Source: Sphagnum magellanicum (taxonomy: Eukaryota; Streptophyta; Sphagnopsida; Sphagnales; Sphagnaceae). From it: a stretch of DNA of 64,000 bases. The DNA is taken from contig CM038911.1 in NCBI GenBank assembly GCA_021904315.1, forward strand, positions 15,783,390-15,847,389. Direction: 5' to 3'. The position numbers and the translations under genes are program-made. The first letter of the stretch is position 1. Each line of letters starts with the position of its first letter. The notes beneath the pieces were generated by a model. The model did no database searches, was not told the origin of the DNA, and saw only the letters and a program-made list of their open reading frames with translations. Positions 35,903 to 47,519 of the stretch are shown one piece after another.

Positions 35903-36023
35903 GCTCAAAGAATCTTCGAAGTCTGGATGCAGAACTGCGAGACTGAGCTGGAAGAATCTTAGAAGTCTGGACACAGTACCGTAACTCAGCTTGAAGAATC
36001 TTTTAGAAGTCTGGATGCAGTTG
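35903..36023. repeat. short tandem repeat, about 2.5 units of ~48 bp
   Basis: 'gaatcttcgaagtctggatgcag' recurs as 'gaatcttagaagtctggacacag' and 'gaatcttttagaagtctggatgcag', with 'actgagctggaa / actcagcttgaa' between. Upstream of the membrane-protein gene. Confidence 0.7.
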
Positions 36024-36524
36024 TGTTGGGCCCGATCCGTGGGTTCGTGCAGCAGCGCAACAATCAATCCTGAGGTGGGTCGGATCCAGGGTGCTCGGCT
36101 GCATATGGGTAAAGACACTGCTCGTGGCTCTGCCGTCATCCGGCGGCGTTGTGAAAAAGAAAAAGAAACGGCTAGTTGTCATCAGTCTCGATTACGCCGG
36201 TCAGGTCCGGGCATTTGGGAGAGGTCTCTCTCTGGGCAGGTATCATCGGAAGCTAAGCGAGCAACATCTTCAGACAACGATCCAGCCCATCCCCGTTCTC
36301 TTGGAGATGGCCGAAGCATCTTCTTCTTCTTCTTATTCTTCATGCGAAGTTTAACCCTAAGGTGAAGGCTTCCAAAACTGGTCGTGAGCCGGAGGTCAGA
36401 AAGATGCCAGACGAGATCATAGACGCCACTAGTGACAGGAGATGCTCTGCCGAATGGCTTCGGCGGCACCCAATCCCAGAGAACCGAGTTCTACTGGTTG
36501 CAACAAAATCCTCTCTTTAGAGTT

Positions 36525-39500
36525 ATGAAGATGACAGGGGATTTGGAAGCAGCAGCAGCGAATCAGCCGGAGGAGGAGGAGGAGGAGGAAGAGGATGGGG
36601 AGGAAGCAGCAGCAGCTCGTGATGAAGATTCTGATGGAGAATCCAGCCGTACTCAGCTGTCCATACCAGAAAGCAAACCAGTGTGTCTGTGCCAGCAATT
36701 CCGGCACAACACATTTCTAAGGAAGTTGGAAGCTGAAGCCAAAGTCCAATTCGATTGGTAACTCTTCCCCACCCTCTCTCTGTCTCTCTTCTCCCTGATA
36801 TGGCTGAATCTTAGATGATGTCCAGCTCTCAATTGGGAAGCAGTAGATTCTACAGAGCTGAAGAAGGGATCTATGAATGATTCTTCAGTCACAGTTTGTG
36901 CAAGCAGATGTTGGGTTCCTCTTCTTCTTCTTCTTCTTCTTCTTTCTCTGTTCTTCATCTACAGAGATGGTATTCTAGGTCAAGCAGATATCAGGTTGCT
37001 CTTCTTCTTCTCCTTCTGTTCTTAATCTACACAGATGGTATTCTAGGTCAAGCAGACATTGGCTTCTTCTTGTTCTCTTAATCTACAGAGATGGCATTCT
37101 AGGTCAAGCAGATGTTGGGTTGCTATTCTCTTCTTCTGTTGTTAATCTACAGAAATGATATTCTAGGTGAAACACATTGGGTTGCTCTTCTTCTTTTTTC
37201 TCTTAATGGATGGATATGGCATTCCAGCACCCTGGAGTACAGGAAGAAGTGTGAGGTTTTGCAGAATTATCACTTCTGCTTGACAGGAACACCTCATGGA
37301 TGGTGGGGGTGTGCTGCAGGTGGACATTTTACAAGGAGCTGGTGTACCATATGTTTTTCCCTCTTACCTTGCCTTTGTTATACTTGTTTGAAGGTGGTGC
37401 GTTCAGCATCCGAAATCGTATGTATTGGGGATCTCGTACAGCTCTCTCACAGTGGGTTCTTGCCATCTGTTGTAAGTGAAAACACAACTGTCACATGCTA
37501 ACCTTTGAAATTGTTATTGGTATAGATTACTCTGTGATTTCTTGGATGTGTAAGTAAAACCTCAATTTCTTGGCATCTGAATTCAGCTCTTTTATCTCTT
37601 GAGAATTCACCGACACTCAATTCACCAAGTTTATTTCTGTAATACCTCCTCTCTGCATCATGTTGTTTGGCTGGGTTGGACAGTTTTTGCAATGAATCTT
37701 CTAACACCTTTCTATGTGAGTCCTGACATTGTCATCACGAATATTCTTGCTGTTATGCGCACCATGGTGAGTTCCATTATGGCCCAGACATGATTCCTGA
37801 TCATTAGAGTTTAGAGCTTTCTATACCAGTTTCATTTCTGGGCTCTGCTAGTTGTCATCAATTCACTAGACCTTGCAACTTATTATTGCAACAAACTGCA
37901 TGTCTTCTGGAAAAAGATCTAATGGGTAGAAGAGTCATGGGCTTTGTTCTTTTTCAGTCTGTGAAGTCTTTGTGATTTTTGGTGTGGGTGTGGTTGCAGG
38001 TGATTGCAACCAAGTATGGATTCTACAGCAAATCAGACATGGCTGAAATGAGGGTGAAACTTATACCTCTTGATGTCCAGTATGACCGTACGGTCAGATT
38101 CGTTCCCTTGGAAGCTGCTTGTCTCTATATTTCTTGACCTCTAAATGTCCTTAACCGCAGCAGGCATTATTGCTTTTAGTATGTTTTATCATTCCCCTTT
38201 AGCTTGATGGGTTTGAGCCATTTCAGAGAAGGGAACATTCTTTCTCCTCAATATGGATCGATTGCATTGGAAACTTGCAGCTTATTATGGCTGTCAACAT
38301 TTCGATCCTGACAGTGGCATGGGCAATGGAAAGGGGTCTTGCAGCTTTTCCTTGCATGGTTAAACCCAATTCCTCTAGAAGTCCTCAAACGTCAACTGCT
38401 CCTTTCAGCAATTCGGAACAACTTTGCAAAGTGCACAGCTGCTCTACGGCTGGTTCCTGGTGCATCCAGAAACACTGTGGGAGACATCATGCATCAGCTC
38501 TCCAATGATAAAGTAAAAGGATCTATCATCTGGTCCCACTGTATGTCTAAATCATATTTCCAATGACTGTCAGTGTTGAAATACCTACATACTTATTTAC
38601 CCGATGTGCTGGAGCAGAGATCCATTTCACAAAGGAGAGCCAGATCAGCTGCTCAAAGTGGGGAGGTCCAAAGCAAGGACTGTCCCAGTTGTGTGCAGAC
38701 TCATTGTACAGAAAGACAGCTGGAAGACAGATGGATTCAAGTATGCATGAGCCAAATTCACAGAGACCCAAGTTGCCACCTTCCAAAAAGCATGGAAGCA
38801 TCATCAGTTGGGAGCTCTGAACGTACAGCAGAGGCTCCTGAGGAGGACAACATGGACACATCTCAGAATGGGAATGAGACAAATTTCAGACATCTTGATG
38901 AAGAGAAGCTGTCGTTGGAGAAAAACATGGTGCCGGAAGAAGCAGTTGATCTTCCTGCACTTCTGCTTGCAGCTTATCTTCTCCAGCATACTGGTGATCT
39001 CCTTTCGTATGTCTCCTGCTTCCCATCATTTCAACCTGGTCAAGTCAGAGATTGATCAAATCTTACAGGTCATCTCTCCTCTCCTTACCGATGATACATT
39101 TGATTGCGTGCTAATTTTCTAACTACTGTGATAGTTTTTCTTTGAGTCTTCTGTGTGCAGGAAAAAGCAGCTTTGGCACCAGTTGTGGAAGAATCCAGTA
39201 AGAACTTGGGGGGCTGCTGTCTGTGTTGCAACTGTCCATTCAGCCATTCCGTTTGCTTGTCGGGCAATTGCAGGTAGGCTTTCATTGTGTTTCATGAATG
39301 GTCAAGGCTGTTGGGTTCCAAGGTTGTAGAATACACCTGATTGGAATTGTTTGCATGACACTGGTGTACCTTCAGATTTTTTGTAAAGGAGGCTGCATGG
39401 GGGTATTTCTATGGGTGGTCCCGCAGGACAACCGTCAACCTGGGGAGGTGACTCTGTGTATGCCACAATAGTGTCTCTGAGCAGCATCTTGCTCAACCTC

Positions 39501-41298
39501 TATTCCATGTATGTGTGCACATGTATAAACTCATCCTTCAGTGTGGACAATCTGAGCATTGCATTTCATGTCAATGTGTATGTCAGTAAAAGATTTGCCT
39601 TCTAGTCTATACATATGGCCAAGGTTTGCAGTGATGGCATCACTGACTTGAGCATTGACAAATGCAGGAGTATGTGTGTTTCTTTCATGTTAGCTGGAGT
39701 GGCAGATTTCCGGAGACGATATTTTGCTGCTCGGATTCTGAATAATTTGCTCAAGGATGGTTGCTGGTGGAATTTCAAACTTCCAGCTGAAGATTCTGAA
39801 GAACAAACATATGCGCAAAGAAAGCTGTTAGAAGAAGAAGATTCAGAGTATCATTTAGGAGTCACTATTGATTTTGGCAAAGCATCATCAATTGTAGGGT
39901 GGTGGGTGATGCGGGTTTTGGTTCTAGACTTTGGTCTCGTGTTTTCCAAGCGTGTTAAGGTACTTCCTGCTTTTTCTTCTATTCAAGGTTCTTGTAAAGG
40001 AGTTTGATCTAATGGGTGCCCACTTCACAAAAGCAGCAGATACATTTTTTGTAGATTTGGTCTTTTGTGCAAGGTTGTTAATTAGTAGTGAAGATGGTTG
40101 AAAGCTTCAATGATCAATGCCTTTATTGCTGCACATGGTGTTTTGTGATGGAGCAGTACTATGCAACCTACTTTGCGCTATACTGTGGGCTGCTAATGGC
40201 ATTTCTTGTTATAGAGCTTTTTGCCAAGGGCACACGAGCTTCCTCATACATCCTGTAAGATCAAATCTTTGAATTGTGATAAAATCACCCATCACCTATC
40301 TTGAAGTTCTCCACAAGTTTCTGCTTTGTGGTGTCTGTAACCATTGCCATGACTAAGTGGATTCTAATGGGAATTTTTTCCTGTTCTGCAGAGGGGTGGC
40401 AAGCTTCGACCTGGTTGTTTTCATAGGCTTGTTAGCCCTGATCATTTTCCCAGGTGGAGAGACCAATGAAATGCACATTGAACACAGCGCTACACTAGTT
40501 TACAAGAAGGTACTGTTTCTGACATTCCTCTCTGGAAGCAGTACTTGGTCTCTGCTCTGATTATATATACATATGTTCCTGGCAGGAAACTTTGCTATTC
40601 TACTGAAGCAAAGTTTATCTTCCGATTATCTTCTTTGATGGATGGAACCTTCTTCATTGTTATACAGTGATTTCCTGCTGCCGCCTCTCCCAATTCTCAT
40701 ATTCCTGTGTTCTTTTGAAGAAGATCTAGTTGGGTGTATGTAGTCAGAAAATGCCACCCAAACAACTTTGAATCACCCTTGTTTTTCAGAGTTGATTTGT
40801 AAAGGACTGGATGCTTGCTGTATGTGACCCACCAGATGGAGTTGTTCACAAAATTGAGAGGACCAGTCGAGAATTTGACTGCTATTGAGCAGGAACAACC
40901 CTTGTTTACACTTGAAGTGATAGATACAATATCTGAAGCTTTGGATTGGGACAAAACTATCACACAGGTCAATCAATCAAAAACCTCCAATGTTGTCAGT
41001 TTGTTACAAGTTGAGTTGCTAGAGATCAGAGTTCAGAGTCCTCAAAACATAAGGCCTGGCAGCAAAGTATTGCAATTGTCTTAACTGTTGGGGAGAAAAA
41101 AAAAGAAATAGCACCTCCAAATCTGAGAGTAGCATCGGCATCAACACACATGTGAATGATGATGTTTGCTGTGGGTGTGCTTACTTGCAGGTGACAATGC
41201 TTGGCTTTCATGCCGGCAGTGAGGTAATAGGTGTATTGCTAGGTGTTGCAGGAGCCGCTATCGGGATTATAGCACAGCAGCTCACATCTCATTTGTGA
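36525..41298 (+). CDS. multi-pass membrane protein, family not recognised
   Basis: Model of 12 exons, about 684 aa: 36525-36757, 37320-37471, 37684-37766, 38000-38092, 38315-38540, 38574-39006, 39161-39273, 39694-39959, 40157-40254, 40392-40509, 40836-40967, 41191-41298. Phases agree throughout. The N-terminus is acidic (a run of glutamates) and cytosol-like, followed by 'SKPVCLCQQFRHNTFLRKLE'. Hydrophobic segments include 'VYHMFFPLTLPLLYLFE', 'LQLFLAWLNPIPLEVL', 'GAAVCVATVHSAIPFACRAI', 'IVGWWVMRVLVLDFGLVF', 'YFALYCGLLMAFLVIELFA', 'FDLVVFIGLLALIIFPGG' and a C-terminal 'VIGVLLGVAGAAIGIIAQQL', so about eight membrane passes. Exons 7-12 are well supported. Weak points are the exon 3 acceptor (an alternative frame is open from about 37585), the exon 5 start, and the exon 5/6 junction, whose implied intron is only 33 bp. 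An in-frame ATG also lies at 36432. No function is proposed. Confidence 0.65.
36899..37225 (+). repeat. intronic tandem repeat, about five ~65-bp units
   Basis: Units contain 'caagcagatgttgggttgct', a cttctt-rich pyrimidine tract, then 'aatctacagagatggtattc' and 'taggt'. They start near 36900, 36981, 37049, 37105 and 37169. The array sits in intron 1 of the membrane-protein gene and ends about 95 bp before the exon 2 acceptor. Confidence 0.8.
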
Positions 41299-42687
41299 AA
41301 ATAGATTCAAGCACAAGTTCTGTCAATCAAATTGCCCATCTTTCTTCTTCTTTTCCACAATCTTTTCTGCTACAACCTCTTTCCTGCTGCCCCCAGTCAC
41401 CCCCTGATTCTGCTTCTCTCAGCTTGTTCACTACCATCAACAGAGTTGTTGCAAACAAAAGCTTGAGACACATGTCAATCAAAATACAGAGCATGAAAAG
41501 GCAATGCATCTTTGCACAGGGGACCTCATTGGCCTTGAAAAAAATTTGTACATAAATTCTCTGGAAATTATTTTTTCAACAGTCTTGTAGCACCACAATG
41601 CAAAGAGTGCACAAGAAGAAGCCGAATGTTTTGTTTAGAATGCTTGGAGATTTGTCTGTCATTGGGTCTTTCACTACTCCCTCACTCCCTCTCTAAGTCC
41701 ATGTTCTTTGTAGTAGAATTACTAAGCCACCCATTTTTGTTTCAAGAAAATTCAATTACTGGAACACAATTTGCAAACATGATTTGCAAATGAGAAAATT
41801 CACAAAACAAACAAAGGAAGGCAAGAAAAAGGAGTGGATTGGGAGGAGAGCAATACCAGGACACAAATGTGAAAAAAAAAGGGTAGGATTACACAAAACA
41901 AAAAAGAGAAGGAAGCAAGCGAGACAGGAAGGAAAGGAATGGAATGGAAATGAGGGAATGAGTGTCGTGGGAGCATTTCTCAACATTTTGAGTTTGATCC
42001 AGTGAGAAGAGGATGTAAAGGATTTGGTTTGTGACTTTGTTTTCTTGTTTTGCTTGTGTTTTTTCCAAACGACATCTTGGACTTTGTGAAGAAGAAAGAA
42101 CAACACTCAAGAAGTTTGTGTTGCGAAGCTGAAGGTACCCATCTGCCAGCCATTGTTGTTGCCCTCATATACGTTGCCAAGTTGCCTGTTGTGGGAGTTG
42201 TGCGTGAGGATGCTGGTGGGTGAAGAAGAGGATCCTGGTGAGTGGCACCACATTTGCAAGGTTTTTGTTCCTGCGAGGCTCTTGCTTTAGATTTGTATGG
42301 TGCTTGCTGCTGTTTGTGGGAAAATGTTGCATGACATTGCTGCTGCAATGGGTGGAGCTGATGTCGTGTGGTTTCTTGCTTCTTCTTCTTCTCTAGGGTT
42401 GCAGGATAAGCTCCAGAGTGAAGGGGAAGATGGCGAAGTTTGCTGGCAGCAGTAATGGAAGATAGCAAAGGCTTGTAGTAGCAGTTGCTGATGGAAAACT
42501 GTGAACTTGAGGATTGGGAGAACATGGAAAGAGATTTGTTTGTGATCTAAGCAGAAGAGGAGCAGGAGCAGGAGGAGTTGGTGATCAGCAGCACCAGATC
42601 TGTTGCTGTTGTTGACCTAGAAAAGAGACAGTAGTTTGACAGAGGGCCTGTGGAGGAATTAGGGAGGGCTGAGATAGGCCAGCAGAA
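41299..42687. other. intergenic region and probable 5' leader of the GT31 gene
   Basis: No gene was recognised. ORFs on both strands (for example 41980-42525 minus) lack family features. Confidence 0.35.
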
Positions 42688-43962
42688 ATGCGGCTGCGGT
42701 TGGGAGGAGGAGGAGGAGCCAGAGGAGGGGGAACCAATGTTGTCTCATGGAAGGGCATACTGGTGCTGTGTTTGGCAAGCTTTGGATTAGGGTTGGTATT
42801 CACCAACAGGATGTGGAGAATCCTTGAGGAGGAGAATAAGAATGGTGTGGGAAGACAGGATTGTAGTCAGAAGCCAAGCATGTCCAACAGCAACAGAGAT
42901 CTTGCAACAACCACAAGAAAGATCTCACAGCAAGAAATCTTAGAGCAAGTATCCAAGACTCACCAGGTGATCCAAACCCTAGATATGACAATCTCATCTT
43001 TGGAAATGGAGCTTGCAACATCCCGAGCTCAACAACAACAAAACAGTGTGGATATGATGGGGATGACTCCTGTGCTGGGAGAGGAGAATTCTGTATTGGG
43101 GAGTGAGCTGCCAGGCAACACAGAGGGGCTCCTCCAACGGGACAAGGTCTTCATGGTAGTAGGAATCAACACAGCTTTCAGCAGCAGGAAGCGAAGGGAT
43201 TCAGTGCGGGAATCATGGATGCCACAGGGAGAAAAGCTGAAGCAATTGGAGCAGGAGAAAGGCATAGTGGTTAGATTTGTGATTGGCCATAGTGCAACAG
43301 AAGGAGGTATATTGGATCAAGCGATTGAAGCTGAAAATGCACAGCATTCAGATTTCTTAAGACTTGATCATGTGGAGGGCTATCTTGAGCTTTCTACAAA
43401 GGCCAAGATCTTCTTCACAACAGCAATCAACAAATGGGATGCAGACTTCTATGTGAAAGTGGACGATGATGTGCATGTCAACCTGGGGATGCTTGGAACC
43501 ACTCTGGCAAAGCATAGCTCAAAGCCTCGTGTGTACATTGGCTGCATGAAATCAGGACCTGTGCTTGCACAAAAAGGAGTGAAATACCATGAGCCAGAAC
43601 ACTGGAAGTTTGGTGGAGAAGGCAACAAGTATTTCAGACATGCAACTGGACAAATCTATGCAATTTCAAAGGATGTTGCAAGGTACATTGCACTCAATCA
43701 AGCTTTGCTACATAGTTATGCCAATGAAGATGTTTCATTGGGTTCATGGATTCTTGGTTTGGATGTTGATCACATTGATGACCGCCGCATGTGCTGTGGT
43801 ACTCCACCCGATTGTGAGTGGAAAGCACAAGCAGGCAATGTATGCATTGCATCATTTGATTGGACTTGTAGCGGTATTTGCAAGATGGTAGAAAGGATAA
43901 AAGAAGTGCATCAGAAATGTGGGGAAGGGGATGCAGCTGTGTGGAATGCTCTACTTCAATAG
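42688..43962 (+). CDS. GT31 beta-1,3-galactosyltransferase (plant B3GALT type)
   Basis: Single exon, 424 aa. Type II membrane layout: a short basic cytosolic tail, one signal anchor ('[17 protein letters not shown]', residues ~24-40), a stem with the N-terminal region typical of plant family members ('[20 protein letters not shown]', residues ~79-98), then the galactosyltransferase domain: '[20 protein letters not shown]', 'RESWMP', 'VRFVIGHS', '[20 protein letters not shown]', the metal-binding triplet in '[17 protein letters not shown]', '[10 protein letters not shown]', '[20 protein letters not shown]' and 'CEWKAQAGN'. Such Golgi enzymes add beta-1,3-linked galactose, for example to arabinogalactan proteins; the acceptor here is unknown. 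Relatives usually have several introns, so an intronless copy suggests a retrogene origin (inference). A decayed copy of its 3' end follows. Confidence 0.93.
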   Translation: MRLRLGGGGGARGGGTNVVSWKGILVLCLASFGLGLVFTNRMWRILEEENKNGVGRQDCSQKPSMSNSNRDLATTTRKISQQEILEQVSKTHQVIQTLDMTISSLEMELATSRAQQQQNSVDMMGMTPVLGEENSVLGSELPGNTEGLLQRDKVFMVVGINTAFSSRKRRDSVRESWMPQGEKLKQLEQEKGIVVRFVIGHSATEGGILDQAIEAENAQHSDFLRLDHVEGYLELSTKAKIFFTTAINKWDADFYVKVDDDVHVNLGMLGTTLAKHSSKPRVYIGCMKSGPVLAQKGVKYHEPEHWKFGGEGNKYFRHATGQIYAISKDVARYIALNQALLHSYANEDVSLGSWILGLDVDHIDDRRMCCGTPPDCEWKAQAGNVCIASFDWTCSGICKMVERIKEVHQKCGEGDAAVWNALLQ

Positions 43963-43997
43963 ATAAGAGAAAGATCATCATATATATGGATGGCTAT

Positions 43998-44284
43998 GTA
44001 GTTATGCCAATGAAGATGGTCTCATTGGGTTCATGGATTCTTGGTTTGGATGTTGGTCACATTGATCACATGTTGGCCACGTGTGCTGTGGTTACTCAAT
44101 CCACCAGATTGTGAGTGGAAAGCACAAGCAGGGCAATGTCTGTGTTGCATCAATCTGATTGGACGTTTAGTGGTATTTGAAAGACTATGAAAGGATAAAA
44201 GAAGTGCATCAAAGATCCAGGGAAGGGGATGCAGCTGTGTGGAGTGCTGCTCTACTTCAATAGATAGAGAAAGATCATATGTAG
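43998..44284 (+). pseudogene. decayed tandem copy of the GT31 gene 3' end
   Basis: 43998-44284 repeats 43713-43982 (offset about 285): 'gttatgccaatgaagatg', 'tcattgggttcatggattct', 'gattgtgagtggaaagcaca', 'aggataaaagaagtgcatca' and 'ggggatgcagctgtgtgg' recur. It includes the end of the coding region, the stop and ~20 bp beyond. Small indels break the frame and the region encoding 'DDRRMCC' is altered, so it is not translated with the gene. Confidence 0.9.
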
Positions 44285-44984
44285 CGGTGGCAGTGTTTCT
44301 TAGTGGTGGTTTCAAAGCATTGGGTTGTTTTCATAAAGTTTGATAAAGTTTGAAACTTTTTTTGCAATCAAAATTCCTGTGGCAGCTTTTCCATAGGGGA
44401 ATCTGAGCACCCATTTGTGCTTGGCATGTATTCCATATGTTTAAAACCATAGCTTGCAGCATCTCTAATTTAGTCAAGATGTTAATCACAACATCAGTGC
44501 TTGTAGGGGGGTTGCACATTTTGGGCTGAGTACATTTTGTGATTGTCTTTGTGTTTATTATAGACCAATTCTAGCAACTTTGGAGATATGGTACAAAAGT
44601 GTTTGAAGCTGTCAATTGCAATCATGATTCTTTTGTAGAATGCTGTTTTTGCTGAGTGAGTGAGAAGCTACATTTTGCCTTTTGGTATTTTTGTTTTTTG
44701 TAGAGCAATTCTTGCAACTTTGGAGACATGGTACAGAATTCTTGACTAGGTTCCATGCAGAAGCACCCACCCCCTTCTGGACCCACCTCTCATTCCCATT
44801 GCTGACTTGTTATTTGCAATTGGGTAGTTGAATTGAAAATCTCTATTATCAGCTTTTTGTTATTAGTTACAGACTTGGTCTTCTGCAAGTTCAAATTGGA
44901 TTTTCCATGGATTTTTCTTCCTCAGCTATTTCCGTCTTTTTGGCATTTGAACTTTTTTGGTAAATAAACTTTTGCTAAGTTTAC
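44285..44984. other. intergenic DNA
   Basis: Two short related segments (about 44547-44600 and 44682-44735: 'tagaccaattctagcaactttggagatatggtaca' type) form a small direct repeat. No gene seen. Confidence 0.4.
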
Positions 44985-45395
44985 GTGAAGAAGATGATGA
45001 TTAGCATGATTGTGAAACCTTAATAAACCAATGAAGAAGATGATGATTAGTATGATCATGAGAGCAAAATAAAACTCATGACAAAAAAGATGATGATGAT
45101 TAGTGTTATTTATGAAACCTGAGTAAAGCCATGAAGAAGATGAAGATGGTCATGATGAGCATGGTCATGAAACTTGATAAACCCATGAAGAAGATGACGA
45201 TGGTGAGGATGATCATGAAACCCTAAAAACACCTATGAAGAAGAAAGATGATGATGATGAGCATGAGCATGATCATGATCATGAAACCCTAAAAACACCC
45301 AGGAAGAAGAAAGATGATGCTCATGATGAGCATGATCATGAAACCCCAATTCAACCCCAAGAAGCATAAGATGATGACGATGACGATGACGATGA
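44985..45395 (+). repeat. imperfect tandem repeat, about seven units of 46-66 bp
   Basis: Units run 'gaagaagatgatgattagca', 'tgatcatgaaaccctaa', 'aaacacctat' with variable gat/gac trinucleotide expansion. The purine- and gat-rich composition resembles an Asp/Met-coding stretch, but no long ORF spans the array. Confidence 0.75.
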
Positions 45396-46940
45396 TGAGG
45401 GTTTTACATACATTCCATTCCACCAATGGGTCATCGATCTTGAAGAAATTGGTGACGAAGAAGAGGAGATTAGGATCCTGCAGCAAAATCGTCAATCCCA
45501 ACATCTGCCTGGGTAGTTACAGAAATCGTACAGCAAAAACAAAAAACAACCGCCACAAAAACCTCCAAGGCTTAGTCATCGACATCGCCTCTCTGTTCTC
45601 CTTCCCTCTCTCTCTTTCTCCCTCTCTTCTCCTCCTCCTCCGCTCTTTTACTCGCAACAGAGCACAGAAATAGCAATTTTGCAGACGGTGAAGGGAAGGA
45701 GGAGGAGGAGGAGGAGGAGGAATGGGAAGAAAGGGGACGATGTTGTGGATTTGATGGATGTCGGTTTGTTTGTTTGTTTGGGTTTTTTCTTTTTTGCCCA
45801 ACTCATTTTGTGTTTGCTTGATCCTTGGGTTTTCCCCCATTTGCCCAAAAACCCTAGTTACGACATTGGGTTTCTTGCCCCGCACACATCGTGGTCGAGG
45901 TTTTGGATTTCGTGAAAGCGAGCGATTCGGGTACGTGGGTGAGTGGGTGGGTGAATGGGTGCGTTTGTTTCTCGCGATGTATGCAGCAGCAGCAGCAGCA
46001 GAGCGGTAAGGATGTGTGAGAGCAAAGTGGGATCTTTGTGAAGAAGTCACACGGAGTTCTTGGATTGCTGCTGGTGCTGTTTTTGCAGGTCGGAGGAAAA
46101 CGCACCACACCCCTTCCTGCAGGCAGGCAGGCAGGCTGCTGCTACTGTTGTTCTCGTGGGTTTCTCTGGCATTTGAGGATTCAGGATTTTTCTGGGTGCA
46201 GCAGGTACGGTACTAGGAATCCTTCTTGTTTGGGAGATAGGAAGAATCGGGGTGCCTTTTGTGCGAAGTTGGGTTGTTAGCTTCTTGTTGTTTTTTGTTG
46301 TTGCGAGCTGCTGTTGTTGGATTCTGCCAAATTCCCCTACTGCAAGCTCTCACAAAACCTGAACGTTTTTCATTTGATGAAGCTTCCTGTATGTACATAT
46401 ACATATTTTTGTGCACATTTTTTGCTTGGGATTTTGGAACGGATCTTCTTCGATTCACTTGGGATTTTGGTTCCCCTCTTCAATCTATCTATCTTTGATT
46501 CGCTGCTGCTTGATTGTGTTTCTACGATCTTCACAATATAAGAAGAATCCAGGATTGTTCTTTCTACAGATTTGATCAGTGTCACTTCCTTCCTCGGACC
46601 ACTTTTGCTGCACGCATTTTACAGCCTTTCTACTGAATGAAGTCAGTCTTGGAGATTCAGGAGGTTTTGATCCACACTGAGTCATTGTGTGCAGAGTAAC
46701 AGCCTGATGGTGTGCTGCTGTGGATTACCATCACATTGGTGCTCTTCGAATCTCTACTGAAAGAAAATTGGGCTGCCAATACATGACAGCTTATCTTGGT
46801 TGTGGAAATGCATAGCAATATCAACGATCTATGAATTGAGCATCACTCAACCTTGGTATGTGAGTTGGGTTGTAGAAGCAAGCTTGGATTCTAGCTCTCA
46901 TTTCAGTGGGCTTGGGATTCTTTTGCAACATCACAACATC
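45396..46940. other. upstream region of the small unknown-function gene
   Basis: Contains a (gga)n tract at 45697-45722. A gtaagg donor-like site at 46008 with several downstream acceptors could mark a 5' UTR intron. Competing ORFs on both strands show low-complexity translations and are not called. Confidence 0.3.
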
Positions 46941-47519
46941 ATGGCACGGGCAAAATCACACCCAGCTGCTGTCTCCTCTGTGCCAAATTCTGAAGAATTG
47001 AGAACACAAATACCAAGCGCCCCTGTGGATGGAAGCACCCCTGATCTCAAAGGCACTCAACTAAACAAAGGCATGGGAGCATTATCATTGCATCCAGTTT
47101 TTGTGGATTCCAGTGCAATTGACATGGACATGCCAAAGAAAATGATGTGTGATTCTCTTCGAACCAAGCTTGCTGAAGAAGAAGCCGCCTTGGAAGACAT
47201 GATTGTTGACCTGATTGTAGATGAGCAGTGGGAGATTTTACTACCGAATTCAGGGAGATCTGTGGTGCTTGGGGACAGGAAGTCTGTGTCCGTGTTCTAC
47301 AATGAAGATTCTGGGTCTGCTTACCGGACATGGGAATGGCATGGACATGTTATGGTGTATGAAGATGGGGAAGGTTATGTACCTGAGTACATTTATGGCA
47401 ACTACTTTGAGCCCCTGGAGAATGAAGATGAGTATGAACCCATTAGCATGAGCCCTGTGGTTGGTCTCGGAGGAATCATCAGTGGAGTAGAGAGAAGAGC
47501 TCCAAGTAAAGCACTATAG
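46941..47519 (+). CDS. small plant protein of unknown function with a WEWHGH...GYVPEYIYGNYFE motif
   Basis: 192 aa, single exon. The start was set at 'MARAKSHPAAVSS'; the frame is open upstream to 46800, but those extra residues look like translated leader. Residues ~1-60 are polar and probably disordered. A helix 'LRTKLAEEEAALEDMIVDLI' (residues ~73-92) follows, then a folded-looking part with 'RKSVSVFYNEDSGSAYRTWE', 'WHGHVMVYEDGEGYVPEYIY' and 'GNYFEPLE'. I recall this aromatic motif from short uncharacterised plant proteins but cannot give a family name. No signal peptide or membrane segment. Function unknown. Confidence 0.8.
   Translation: MARAKSHPAAVSSVPNSEELRTQIPSAPVDGSTPDLKGTQLNKGMGALSLHPVFVDSSAIDMDMPKKMMCDSLRTKLAEEEAALEDMIVDLIVDEQWEILLPNSGRSVVLGDRKSVSVFYNEDSGSAYRTWEWHGHVMVYEDGEGYVPEYIYGNYFEPLENEDEYEPISMSPVVGLGGIISGVERRAPSKAL

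Noticed and set aside
36091..36354. 87-aa ORF upstream of the membrane-protein gene
   Set aside because: No recognisable domain and no support for splicing; it could at most be an upstream ORF in the leader.
37585..37683. Extended exon 3 of the membrane protein in the frame open from the ctc at 37587
   Set aside because: It cannot be joined in phase to exon 2 with its gtaagt donor; the acceptor at 37681-37683 can. It remains an alternative if exon 2 ends elsewhere.
38200..38314. Exon starting at the cttgatggg after the acceptor near 38200
   Set aside because: The frame joins exon 4 but has no usable donor to reach the following coding frame; starting exon 5 at 38315 keeps phase.
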